From: Drosophila persimilis
Lineage: Eukaryota; Arthropoda; Insecta; Diptera; Drosophilidae
Direction: 5' to 3'
DNA length: 64,000 bases
Assembly (NCBI RefSeq): GCF_003286085.1
Contig: NW_020825288.1
Location: 2,666,001-2,730,000, forward strand
Below the pieces are notes generated by a model, which had not been told where the DNA came from, ran no database searches, and saw only the letters and a list, made by a program, of their open reading frames with translations. Positions 1-10,696 of this stretch are shown here, piece by piece (within the stretch, counting starts at the first letter, position 1; every line of letters begins with the position of its first letter). The position numbers and the translations under genes were made by a program.

Positions 1-2085
1 TCATCTTCACTTTGGACAGTGAATGCGTGCAATTTTTCATGCAAATTTTTAATTTCTTCTTTTAGGGAAATATTTTCCTCATTTAGGGCTTTATATTTCT
101 TTTCCAGAAATTCATAGCCGGATTCTTGAGAAGAATATGTATCTATTGCTAGATCGGCAGTTTTGTTTTCAATATTAACTATTGAAAGATCTATGTTAGT
201 GCTGTTTTCAATATTAACTATTGAAAGATCTATGTTAGTGCTGTTTTCAATATTATCTATTGATTGATGCCCATTGTGTGTTTCAATTTCTATTGCTTTT
301 TGTTTTATCTGCCTTTTACTGAACGAAAGTTCATGCAATGGCTTATGTCCTAAATTTAACAAATTAAACATAAATATAATTAGTAAACTTTTAAATAAAT
401 TTAAGTTATTTAATTAATAAATTTATTGAGTACAGTCAAACTTCCATATAACGAATTTTAAGGCACCCAAAAACCAGTTTGTTATATGAAAAATTCGTAA
501 AATGAAATAGTTTTTAAGTTAAAAATTTGCGTTTGATTTCTCCCGAAAAACTTCAAGGCCGTTAAGGGAAGGATATACATATCCAGGCACATTATTTCTC
601 ATCTCCACAAACGTCCGCATTATTTCAACCGCTGACAAAGTTTGCTGAAATGTGGGTACCTCCATAACGATTGAAGCAACATCTATCAACCTCTACAGCA
701 ACTACAAACTCAGAGCTGATGCAAAAAAACCTAGTAAAGGCATTATTTTTTTTATCTACCCTTAGTAAAATGGCTATATGTGCAAAAATTATTTTCAATT
801 TTTCTTAAAAAGTAATAGATGCTTCTTTGGTTTGACTATGCAGTTCTTATCTCTTATTGTTGTGCTCAGTTATGACAAATTTTCGTCTTCTTTGGAAAAA
901 ATCGTCGACTTAATAGTATTGACAAAACGGCACTTGGGGCAGTTTGCAACTGAAGACCTAATGAGCTGCAACAAAATCAAGGCAGAACTCGGGTTAACAA
1001 TCCCCAGGGTGTGAGCCAAATTTTGAACGACATATCAAAAGAAAGTGGTCAAACTCTTCTAAACTAAACGCCATAATGATGCGCGCATGTCATTTTTGAA
1101 AAGCACAAGTTCTGGGACCCCGAATTAGAAAATTTAACTTTTAGTGATGAAAAAAAATGAGTTTACACGGTTCAGATGTCCATCATAAATATTGGAGAGA
1201 CCCGCGTCATCCACGCGAAAATTGCTACAAGCCAAACCATGGTGATGGATCCGCTAATGATATGGGCTGCCTTTAGTGCCAAAGTGAGGTCTCCAATATG
1301 TTTAATATCCGGCCGGATGAATGCTCAAGCATAGATAGAATTGATAAATAGTGAACCTTTTTCATTTCCTGAGCATTTCCATGGTGATCAATATACATTT
1401 CAGCAGGATAAAGCGCCAATTCATGTTTCCCGGGCCTCAATGGACTATTTTGAGATCCACAATAAACCGTTGATTAAGTGGGCTTCAATGAGTCCGGACT
1501 TAAATCCAATTGAGGATCTGTGGGGAATCCTTGCAGCAGAAGTCTATGGCTGTACAAGGCAGAATGATACATTGAAGCAATTAAAACCATTTTCCATGTG
1601 AAAAATTTACAATTTTTTTTGTTATTAAAAAAATTGATATTGAATATCTTTTTGCCTTTTTGTTATGTACTTATTAACAGCTACCCAAAATAAATCAAGA
1701 AAACACGTGTTGAAAAAAAACGTCATTCAAAGCAGTGCACATATGTATAGCCATTTTACTAAGGTACGGAAGTTCGTGAAAGATAAGTTCGACTGTGTTT
1801 GTGAGTTTATGAGTTATGTAAACTTTTTTCTAGGTGCTCATGAATAGACAGACAGACAAAGCTTAGATATAATCACTTACCCAAATTCTCAGTTGGGATA
1901 CTTCCCTTCCGAAGCATTCCATTTATAAAGCATTCCGCTTTGAAATGCTTCGCACATACTTTAGAGCGTTGGGTTGCTCTTTCAATTTGTAGGTTTTGAA
2001 TCCATTTTTCTGCAGTTCCACTATTCCGAGGAAGCATGTAGAATTTCTCGTCCCCTTCGCAGCTTGTTACCAAGCACTCGTCCAT
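1..2085 (-). CDS. THAP-domain protein, P-element/THAP-transposase type (partial, runs off left edge)
   Basis: Two exons are visible. Exon 1 is 2085..1881 and exon 2 is 349..1, joined by GTAAGTG and TTTAG splice sites; the joined phase is consistent (G plus GA makes Gly). The first 68 residues form a THAP zinc-binding domain: Cys4 and Cys9, a tryptophan near residue 28, then a CAKHF motif giving the second Cys and His, and a terminal PT element near residue 64. THAP domains bind DNA and occur in P-element transposases and in host THAP proteins. After the splice comes a charged segment with a 13-residue tandem repeat, then a leucine/glutamate-rich stretch that looks like a coiled coil (EKKYKALNEEN), matching the THAP-plus-coiled-coil layout of P-type transposases. 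I chose the ATG at 2085 because the THAP consensus starts there; an in-frame ATG lies 7 codons upstream (2106). The catalytic part would lie outside the window, so transposase versus domesticated host gene is undecided. The intron contains another transposon. Confidence 0.6.
165..242. repeat. 39-bp coding tandem repeat (two full copies plus a partial third)
   Basis: Two identical 39-bp units run 165-203 and 204-242, and a partial third begins at 243. On the minus strand they lie in exon 2 of the THAP gene and encode a 13-residue unit containing NIENSTNIDLSIV, so the repeat keeps the frame. This looks like recent slippage or unequal exchange. Confidence 0.85.
433..1795 (+). mobile_element. Decayed Tc1-like DNA transposon inside the THAP gene intron
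   Basis: Imperfect inverted termini are visible: the left end starts CAGTCAAACTTCCATATAAC at 433, and the right end read backwards from 1795 starts CAGTCGAACTT. A TA precedes the left end; the right flank reads TG, probably a mutated target duplication. About 1.36 kb long, in the size range of Tc1-family elements. The plus-strand interior holds broken transposase sequence. The segment 1341-1601 has the hallmark Tc1/mariner DDE motifs QDKAPIH and SPDLNPIEDLWG; upstream parts (778-1014) are separated by stops and frame changes. The element lies wholly between the donor (1880) and acceptor (350) of the THAP gene, so it may be spliced out without harming the host reading frame. Confidence 0.7.
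778..1601 (+). pseudogene. Tc1-like transposase remnant
   Basis: Transposase-derived sequence broken by several stops and frame shifts. The recognisable C-terminal catalytic part is at 1341-1601, with the second and third acidic regions (QDKAPIH and SPDLNPIEDLWG). The N-terminal part at 778-1014 is only loosely recognisable by position. No uninterrupted frame spans the region, so it cannot make an active enzyme. It belongs to the element at 433-1795. Confidence 0.6.
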
Positions 2086-2296
2086 TTTGCTGGAATATGG
2101 AAACAAATTACTATTACTTGAACAAATTTTAATGGTTAATGGGTGGGTGGTTAGTGTTCGTTAGTAAGACAAAAAAAAAAAAAAATTTGTTAATGGAAAA
2201 ACAGCTGTGGTTTAAAGGAAAAAAAATATTGAATTTTTGGGGAAAAAAAAATTAATTTTTGGGGAAAAAAATAAATATTTAAAAACCAGCCATGGT

Positions 2297-2478
2297 CGGT
2301 CAGCCCAGGCCTCGAGCCTAGGGACCCTCGCCTGGTCTTTTTTGAGAAAATGAAAAAACAGCAGAAGTCGGTCAGCCCAGGCCTCGAACCTAGGGACCCT
2401 CGCCTGTGAAAAAATGAAAAAATGGAAAAACAGCAGAAGTCGGTCAGCGCAGGCCCCGAACCTAGGGACTCTTGGATC
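2297..2478. repeat. 72-bp tandem repeat, three copies with a G/C-rich 38-bp core
   Basis: The core begins CGGTCAGCCCAGGCC and recurs at 2297-2334, 2369-2406 and 2441-2478, exactly 72 bp apart, with A-rich spacers between. The third core is the most diverged. All reading frames through it are short or low in complexity. The G/C-rich cores stand out sharply from the A/T-rich surroundings. Confidence 0.85.
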
Positions 2479-2700
2479 ATTGTTGGTCTCATCCCTTAGA
2501 TGAAAAAATTGCATGTCCGTTGCCAAGCTAAAATAATACAAAATACAATTGGAAATACAATACAAATAATTGGAAAAAGGAAATTGCTCATTGCACACAC
2601 AAATTTCACTGGTACGCACGTATTCCACACATATTCCATATTTCACGCACAGCATAAAAATTTCACCCAAAAAATTCACCCAAAAGAAAATTGCAAATTA

Positions 2701-2772
2701 ACGCCAAAAATGCACGCCAAAAATGCACGCCAAAAATGCACGCCAAAAATGCACGCCAAAAATGCACGCAAA
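2701..2772. repeat. 13-bp tandem repeat (ACGCCAAAAATGC)n
   Basis: Five nearly perfect 13-bp units start at 2701, 2714, 2727, 2740 and 2753, followed by a degenerate end. The short ORF reading through it is a consequence of the repeat. Confidence 0.85.
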
Positions 2773-2960
2773 AATGAAAAGCCGAAAATGTAACAAAAAA
2801 ACATAGGATTTTGCGCAAAACTTGCGTTCAATTGAAAAAATAACTTTTACTTACCAGCTGTTAAGCATTATCACTTTGGTTTTTAACACTTTCACTTATT
2901 TTAACAATTTTTAAATATAACAATTGCTTTGCGCACTTGTTGCTTTGTGGTGAAGGTGTT

Positions 2961-2978
2961 TATCGATACCGGTATCGA
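2961..2978. promoter_or_regulatory. DRE-like element within a 16-bp palindrome
   Basis: TATCGATA at 2961-2968 is an exact match to the Drosophila DNA-replication-related element bound by DREF. It overlaps a perfect 16-bp palindrome at 2963-2978 (TCGATACC/GGTATCGA). It lies about 350 bp before the start codon at 3312, and about 290 bp before the donor of that gene's 5' leader intron, a plausible promoter position. DRE promoters are typically TATA-less, and I see no TATA box here. Function is inferred. Confidence 0.5.
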
Positions 2979-3311
2979 GTCCACCCGCACATATGATAAT
3001 CGGGTTGCCAATTGGAAAATAAAAAAGCATTTTGCCAAAAAACAGCAAAATTAATTTATCGTAGTTCAGAAAACGGTTTGTTTAATTTATTTTCCTGCAT
3101 TTCAGATTTGTTTACAAGCCATTTAATTATATTTTTAATTAATTGCAAAATATTGGCAAATGCAACCGTGCACTTGTTTGTCGATATGAGGTTCTATCGG
3201 ATTCCGATTCCCTCATTCAAACCCAACCGACAATTAAAAATTTGAAAAATTGTGAGTTTAAGTTTATTTTATGTTATTAATGTTTTTTATTAAATATTTG
3301 TATACTTTCAG

Positions 3312-3830
3312 ATGCCTCAGGCGATATATTTTGTAAATGGTGGCCGAGGACGCGGTTTCCACTACGTTCAAGGTGCCCGTGGACGCGGAGCCCCCTATGC
3401 CCAAGGTGCCCGAGGACGCGGAGCCCCCTACGCCCAAGGAGCCCACTACGCCCAAGGTGCCCGTGGACGCGGAGCCCCCTACGCCCAAGGTGCCCGTGGA
3501 GGTGGAGGACGTGGAGGTGGAGGTGCCCACGGCTACCAAGGAGGGCTAAACCGCCGTATGCGTAGGGCTATAGCCGCGATCGCTAGAAACGCGGTCCGTG
3601 CTTCCTCCCCGGCCCGTGCTGCCCCACCTACCTCACCGGTCCGTGCTGCCCCACCGGCCCGTGCTGCTCCACCGGCCCGTGCTGCCAGACCTGACCCACC
3701 GGGCTGTGATGCTCCAAATGCCCCATCGGGCTGTGATGCCCCACCTGCCCCACCGGGTTTTGATGCCCCACCGGCACAGGACGCTCCATGCTGCGTTCAC
3801 TGCGCTTTGAAAAAAAATGTAAAACAATAA
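3312..3830 (+). CDS. Hypothetical RGG-repeat, alanine/proline-rich small protein (172 aa)
   Basis: I do not recognise this gene. The N-terminal third repeats an RGRGAPYAQGA-like unit four to five times, giving an RGG/RG-type region as found in RNA-binding proteins. A short basic segment (RRMRRAIAAIARNAVR) follows, then an alanine/proline repeat region and a cysteine-containing tail (CCVHC). The gene structure looks real: a 60-nt intron at 3252-3311 with a GTGAGT donor and TTTCAG acceptor sits directly before the ATG, so translation starts at the first base of exon 2. A DRE-like motif lies upstream, and AATAAA overlaps the TAA stop, with a second copy just after. Base composition is much richer in G/C than its surroundings. 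Because it sits among repeats and the minus strand is also open over part of it, it could be a young, lineage-specific or repeat-derived gene. Confidence 0.55.
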   Translation: MPQAIYFVNGGRGRGFHYVQGARGRGAPYAQGARGRGAPYAQGAHYAQGARGRGAPYAQGARGGGGRGGGGAHGYQGGLNRRMRRAIAAIARNAVRASSPARAAPPTSPVRAAPPARAAPPARAARPDPPGCDAPNAPSGCDAPPAPPGFDAPPAQDAPCCVHCALKKNVKQ

Positions 3831-3984
3831 AATGAAATAAATATAATGTATAATTAAATGAATTCTTATTTGGGACGGGTGGCCTTGGGTTCATTATGGA
3901 AATAGAACGCCAACGCCAACGCTGACCAGGCTGTACCTTAACAGCTTGTAGGTCAGAGGGGAGAGAGGGGGAGAGAGTTTCCTC

Positions 3985-4110
3985 GCATCGCAGCAGATTC
4001 TGTGGCTCGACTGCTTGCTGGTGAGAGGGGAGGGGGGGGGGGGGGGGGGGGGGGACGTTGGTTTCGTTGTTTCGGGATCGCAGCTGCAGACTCTGTGGCT
4101 CGACTTTAAC
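3985..4110. repeat. Direct repeat pair flanking a 23-bp poly-G run
   Basis: A segment of about 28 bp centred on CTGTGGCTCGACT occurs near 3998-4014 and again near 4095-4108, preceded in both cases by a CGCAGC stretch. Between them is an uninterrupted run of 23 G at 4032-4054. The G run makes any ORF crossing it unreliable and is prone to length errors. Confidence 0.7.
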
Positions 4111-4266
4111 TGTAAATGCGAAGAAGGTGGAAAGCACGGAATAGCCGAGGAACTGCGGTTGTTTTTGGGAGTGCCCTCTGACAGGATTTTTACTGTTATT
4201 CGAAGCCACTGTAGGCAGTCGCACAAGGCACTTTTGCTCATACAACAGTAGCATAAACAAACGAGT

Positions 4267-4680
4267 ATCGTTCTAATTGCTCAATTTCTTTATTCCGTCG
4301 AATATTATCAGCTATATAGAATATTTAGCCATGCCCACATAATTTTACCCAATTAATGAATCAATTTTCTACTTAACTGACTAATGTTTAATACTTGCTT
4401 TTATTGTATTTTGCTTAAAAAAAGGTTTTAGCGAAAAAGGTCAAACAAATGAAACGTAATAAAACGTAAGAGAAAAATCGTTCCAATTGTTAAATTTCTT
4501 TATTCCGTTGAATAATGCTGCCTAACTAAAACCATTAGCTCTGCCCATCTAATTTTAGGCCAATAATGAATAAATTTCCTACCTGATTGACTACTTTTAA
4601 GTACTCCTTTTTATTTTGTAGTGTAGAAAACAAGCTTTAAACAAAAAAGGTCAACAAAAAACAGTGGCAACGTAAGTGAG
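4267..4680. repeat. Diverged tandem duplication, unit about 210 bp
   Basis: The copy starting at 4267 (ATCGTTCTAATTGCTCAATT) recurs at 4477 with substitutions. Both copies continue with matching landmarks: TTTCTTTATTCCG, a GCCCA-TAATTTTA stretch, and a GGTCAA near the end. Nothing coding is visible. It could be a decayed satellite-type or transposon-derived repeat. Confidence 0.75.
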
Positions 4681-4845
4681 TATGGAATGCGCCGTAAGTG
4701 AGTATGAAATGTCACGTCAACAGGAGTTTGGGCGCAGGTATACCCTATTTTGTTGATATATATGAAGAAACTGTTTTTCCAAGCTGTTTTTAATATAGAA
4801 ATGATCTCAGATTGTTTTGTTTTTGACATTAATGCATAAGATATA

Positions 4846-6476
4846 CACACTTGATCATAATAATAGGTACACCTTGAAGCTTTTCATTAATAATTAGTTT
4901 TATCGTACTTTAAGTGTTGAAAACAAAATTTTGTTTGGTATGTTTTATTTGTCAATGTATTGCAGTTCCGTGACAAAAAAATGAAACAGGGAAACCGCCG
5001 AATAACAGAGCTTTAAGCGAAATTGCGAGTTGACATCACATTATGGCTGATCAAAATAATAGGTACAGTGTCAGTAAATTTTGAATATCAAGTGAATAAT
5101 TCGGAAATTCTTGACTTTTTGGCAAATTAAACATCCATTTCATTAAACAACAGTCTAAATATGAGCAAATAATTATTTTTTTCTTACAAGAATAGGCCGA
5201 ATGTCTTATTGTACAGCCCAATTGGCTCTTAGTCTGAAAAAAGAAGGCCAATCTCTTCGGGCCATTGCCAAATTAATGAAAAGGTCCCATAATTTTGTTA
5301 CAATGCTTTAAAAATTAAAACCTAGTCAGGAAACTCGCGGAAAGCCACAGAAAACAACCATAACACTTGACCACTACATACTTTTCTTTGAGGAATAAGG
5401 ACCCATTTAAGTCGTCAAAGGCTATTGCATCAGATTTTGCACTAGAAGTTAGTGCTCCAACGATCCGTAGACGGCTACAACAAGCCAGCCTTCCAAGGAG
5501 AATAGAAAGAAAGGTCCCACTTACGCGTCAAAAAAATTTAGCCATGGGGCAAACTTTTGCTAAAGATCATAAAGACTGCGCAGGATGCGCCGGAGAGAAA
5601 AAGTGGAGAAGCCTTTTATGGAGCGACGAAACTAAAATAAATTTATTAGGGAATGAATGTGAAAGCAATGTAGGAAGCCCTAAACGAAAGAATTTTGATC
5701 CATGTTTCAAACAAAAAATTTCTCAAACATGGAGGTGCAGGCTAAAGACATGCGGCTGCTCATCCTGGTACGGCGTAGGTCCATTTTTCCTGAAAACGAA
5801 CAGAATGGACGCTGAGCAATACAAACCCAGATTGCAGACAGTTTTGCTACCTTATGCTGAAGAAAACATGAGTTTCCATTGGGTATTTAAGTAATATAAC
5901 GACCCAAGGCACACATCTAAGCTTTTGACCAACTTTTTTGAGGACCAAACAATAGACGTTTTAAAGTGGCTTCCTAAATTTTCCGACTTAAATCCAATCG
6001 AAAACTTGTGGGGAGATTTACGAAACAAAATTAGCTAAGTTTTCATTTTCAAATAATCAAAAATTATTCGTGGGCGACCAAAAATTGTGGTATGAGACAC
6101 CTGCCAGACGCTTATTACAAGTACGCCAAAAATAATTACAAAGTTGACAAAAAATAAAGGTGGATACATCGGATATTAACTATAAATCCCATTTAGGCAA
6201 CGAAAAAATAATAATAATCAGTTAAAAAACCTTTTTTCATAACAAAACTTGAAGTGTACCTATTATTTTGAGCAGCCTGACATTGACTCTGAAGTACAAA
6301 TTGCTCTCTTTTCTTTTATAACATTATCCTATAATATAATAAAGTTTTTTTTATTGAAAACAAATACTGTTGGTATAATTGAGAACTAATTTTAAGTTTC
6401 AAATATTGAATACAACTGCTTTTTGTTATGTTAAAGTTTGCGTAGATGTGTGTACCTATTATTATGATCAAGTGTG
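4846..6476 (+). mobile_element. Tc1-like DNA transposon with IR/DR-type ends, complete termini
   Basis: The outer termini match as inverted repeats over about 27 bp, reading CACACTTGATCATAATAATA inward at 4846 and its complement ending at 6476. Both ends are flanked by TA, the standard Tc1/mariner target duplication. About 200 bp inside each end is a second copy of the AATAATAGGTACA core (near 5049-5068 on the left and inverted near 6253-6275 on the right). Paired direct repeats inside each inverted end are the IR/DR arrangement known from several Tc1-like lineages. Total length is 1,631 bp, normal for the family. The transposase reading frame on the plus strand is broken, so the element is non-autonomous, though its ends look well preserved. 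Confidence 0.85.
5201..6040 (+). pseudogene. Broken transposase gene of the 4846-6476 Tc1-like element
   Basis: A near-complete transposase can be followed from about 5201 to 6040. It has helix-turn-helix-like N-terminal sequence (LRAIAKLMKRS), a second HTH region (APTIRRRLQQASL), the first acidic motif (LLWSDETKINL), the second (NDPRHTS) and the third (FSDLNPIENLWGDL). It is interrupted by in-frame stops and frame changes near 5310, 5395 and 5893. The longest open piece is 5367-5894. All landmark motifs remain, so inactivation looks fairly recent, but no functional enzyme can be made from it. Confidence 0.75.
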
Positions 6477-8480
6477 TATGTATATGCATAAGAAGTGTTT
6501 TACAGATATGTATTTATACCCCCCAATTGGCAGAGTTTTGCAATTTTGTACCCCGACCTCAAAGACCACTTCTGTTTTTTGTTTTTGTTTTAACGTAACA
6601 TCAGGTAATTTGTTTTTACATTTTGTCGTACGAAGGCCAGAATGGAAACGCCCATATTGAACTATCTAAAAAAATTACAGAAAAACTATCAGCAATCATT
6701 CCTCTCCGGAAAATTAAAAAATGCTTTTGTTTTTTTTTAGTTACGACCACCACTTTATTTTCATTTTGTGTTTTTGTAAGTTTAGTTCATTTTCATTAAG
6801 TTTGCTCAAATCATGTTCGATTAAATTACAAAGTGCTTAAACCTAAAAGTATGTGTGTACGTATGTATGGACTAAAATAGTTAACAAAGTTTGGCAATCA
6901 GTTACAGTTAGTGGAAACGAATTCAAAGAACCCATGTAGGCGTAGTACAACCAAAACAACAATGGGAAATCGAATCAGTTTAAATATATATGCATGTATG
7001 TATGTATGTATTTTTGTTTTTGGTTTTCTTATTCGATCATGCGTTGGCCGAGAAATTGTGGCTCAATGCGATTAGTAGAAATGCAACAACGTGTAAAACG
7101 GCCCAAAAAAGAGCCGCCACAACCAATAGAATATCACACCAAAAATGGCAGAGTACAACAAATCCAACAGATACAATAGATTATAATTATAATTATAATT
7201 AGTGAGAGTAGGTGAGTGTGTAAGTGTGTAAGAGTTTCTTCTTTGCTAAGGATAGAATGTGAGGGACGCGGACCTAACTAACTTGGTAGGGGACACGACA
7301 CAGGTCCAGCTGCTGCTCCTGCTCCTGCTGCTGCTACTGCTGCTGTCGTCGTGCCGTGAGGCTGGGCTCTAGCTCGGTGCCTGTACAGAGTGCTCTCGCT
7401 GGTGTCCGGGGCGTGGGCTTTGGGTACAACATTCATAAAGTTTATCTACCTCAGCGCTACCTAAGTTGTCGTTGTCGTTTTGCTAGCTAACAAAAGTACA
7501 ATAACTGTGTATATATATGTATAAAATTACCAACAAATTCATAAATTATTGTTGTAATATGTTTAGAAAATAGTGTCCATATATCATCGTCATCGTCATC
7601 ATCATCATCATCATCGTCGTTATCATCTGTATCTTCACACTTATCATCTAATGCATTTGAAGAATTGACTACAATTAAATGGCAAAAGTGTGCCATAGTT
7701 TCTGATTTTCTTAAATGTATCTTTTTTAGATTTCATTTCTTTTCTTTTTTTTTTTTTTTGAGTTTCCATGTAATTACATACATTACACATACACATGCAA
7801 TACACAATAATCATTTAAATCGTAATTATGTTAAATGTAACTGGTAACATCATGCTAAATACAATATACCTCCATTATAGACAGATTCGTTTCCGTATCC
7901 CCCCCATCTCAACAGGCCATCCTGCCGCCTGTTGCCTGCCACCTGCCACCTGCCTCCTTATACGCATTTCAATTACAATTATCAGAGATTTGACGTCTAT
8001 AGCAAATACATAATTTTTTAAAAATTATTTGGAGGGAATATTCATGATTTTTTCAAATATCGTTTACATTGATCTTGCCTTATCAAAGTGTTTGAGCTTT
8101 CAGGAAAACATTACGCTTTTCCCATTTACATTTTCTCTTCATAGACTTTGCTATGAGATTGTAAGACTGGTACAAACAATGATTGAGTCGAAACGAACAA
8201 AATAAAGAGATTACGCGTATTTCGTTGAAGGAAATGCATTATATGTGCCGGTTGTTATTAAGTACAATGTTGTTAGGTACCAAAAAGTGTAAAGCAAAGT
8301 TAAAGTATTGCCGCGTTCAAATGAAAGCATGTAAAATCGTTTATATCTATTTTGATCATCAGTTTACAACCACGAAAACATTTAAGTTTACATTTACTCT
8401 TATGTATGTACATGTGTCAGATACACATTAATATTAGTACTGTATAAATACATACATACATATATCCTCTATGTGTGGGT

Positions 8481-8530
8481 GTATCTGTATCTGTATCTGC
8501 ATCTGTATCTGCATCTGTATCTGCATCTGT
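8481..8530. repeat. Hexanucleotide repeat (TGTATC/TGCATC)n
   Basis: About eight 6-bp units alternate TGTATC and TGCATC. Simple-sequence repeat. Confidence 0.85.
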
Positions 8531-10696
8531 GTCGGCATGTTGCGAGCTAGATAGATTTACATGCTACGTAGTACGTATTGTACAAATTACGTTCAACAAG
8601 AGGTTACAGCATCTCAGCTAAATGCCATAAAGTAACAGTTTGTGTTTCTTTATAAAAGTGTATCATTGCATACTTATTACAGTTAAAACTTACATCGTAG
8701 ATTTGTGTAGTTCTTGTATATATGGTACTTAATCATAGCAGGGTCGATCGGCCCGACCGCCAGCCGCGAGCCGCCCCCAATCGAGGATCAGGGGTCCGGC
8801 ACGGTCCGGTCCGGTCCTGTCGAGCCTCTCGATAATACTGAGCGGTAAAGTTTGTCTCGCAATGCGTTGCATATACAATATACATATAGGTATAGGCATA
8901 GATCATGATCGATACTTTGTTCGGCACAAGAATGAGCAGGCTGAAGAATTCATCCAAAGCTGAGATCTCACAATTTCGTATTCTTTTATTACTCGTCAGT
9001 CTAAATACTCTGAGATGTCGCATGTGAAGCGTAGATGTTGTAGTGAAAGTTGTGCCTAACAGAAGATCCCCTAATTACTATATTACTATATATATATACT
9101 CGTAGATCACATCATTATGCACTTGCACCTGCAATTGCACTTTCCGATGTTGCTTAAAATTTCCTCTTACTGGCTAAACAGGAATGCAAACTTGCACAGA
9201 TATACATACACAGTCGTGTATATATACCCATATATATATATATATATATGTATATATATTGAATGTTTTCTCGATTCGTTTTAAATAAAATTGATATGTC
9301 TAATAGCTATTATCAATCGTTTTCAATTTCAAAAGGTTTTTGTATTGTATTCGAAGTAATTCAGTTGCATTTTACGCTTTATATTTTTTGTTGTTGTTTG
9401 TTTGTTTTTTTGTTTGGTTTACCCCCTGTTTTTCAGGTCTGACATACATACATATATGGTAGTTATATATGGTATTTGGTATATGGTATCTGTAAGTTGT
9501 ACAAAATACACATTTACATATACATGCAGTACTTATCTTGAATGGCAAAATTATTGATGAGTTGCACATTGAACTATTTAATGGCTTTGAGTTAGAATCA
9601 AATTTCGTATTATTGATCACTTGAACTTGAGTTTTGAGCTAAAAAGAATTCGGTTATCCATCCATCAGATGCGCGTGGCATATCTTTTTGGCATGGCCTT
9701 TGGCTGTGGCCTTTGATTGGTATGTGGAATTGGGTTGACTAGGCTTATATACAGATTATACAGATTAATCGTACGTATAAGTATAAGTATTGCGTTAATA
9801 CGGTTTACATTTACATTCGCTTAATGAACAATCACAACGCAGAGTATTCGAATAAAGTGAGTGAGCAGAGCGACGAGCCGAGGCGAGGCGCGGCGAGGAG
9901 CGTCGCGTCGCTGCAGCTGTAGCCGAGTTAATTCTTGAAATTAGATTCAGAGAAAAAGGTGAAAATAGCACAAGATACTTGTCACAGATTGTCTTTCTCG
10001 TTACTCGTTATGTTACTAGTATAGTAATAAATAAAAATGCAAAACGATCGTATGAAAAATGAAACAGTTGAAATCATTTAATTGGTAAACGATAAACATT
10101 TTTGCACAGTAAACAAGGCTTAAAATGAAATAAAATATAAATATAAATAAATTTTGGCGAATAACCTATTGCATTTGACTAGATCTAGATGGTAGAACCA
10201 ATACAAATATCTTCACGTTTATCGTCTGTTTGTCTTTAGGAAACTTTTTTGAAAAGCAACAAAGTGCACACACATCCAAACTTAAGCTAATTATGTATAC
10301 GTCTAGATTTCAACACTTACTTAAGGATAAACATTCATTTTGTTGGATACATACTTTATTTTATAATACTTAAGACTTACGCTTGAAGGCATTTTAGCAT
10401 AGAACAGATCGAAACGGAACAGAATAGAATAGAACAGAACAGAAGAGTTGAAACGGAAATCGAAATGGAAATGGAAACGGAAAATAGCAGAGACGTTATG
10501 GTGGATGCCATACAAACAGATTATTGTACGTGAGAAAGTCTTTGAACGGCTTCGAAGAGCCCACAACAAACAGTTCTTGAAGGTGCTTTATGGTGGGTTG
10601 CTGTAGCTGTATCTCGTATCTATGTATATCCGCTTACACTTATTGTATATAACACCGAAAAATATCCAAGAACTATGTCATCCGTTAACTAAATCT

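Larger units (their letters stand above)
2086..2960. other. Non-coding, repeat-bearing stretch between the THAP gene and the RGG gene
   Basis: A/T-rich sequence with two tandem arrays (2297-2478 and 2701-2772, listed separately). Upstream sequence of the THAP gene should lie here, but I see no clear TATA box or initiator. Overlapping ORFs here are driven by the arrays and I do not regard them as genes. Confidence 0.5.

Noticed and set aside
2297..2478. tRNA gene suggested by a B-box-like GGTTCGAGGCC
   Set aside because: No A-box at the right distance and no cloverleaf could be folded; the motif is part of a 72-bp array.
3628..4260. 210-codon minus-strand ORF opposite the RGG gene
   Set aside because: Depends on the poly-G run and on reverse reading of Ala-Pro repeats; the plus strand has the leader intron and poly(A) signal.
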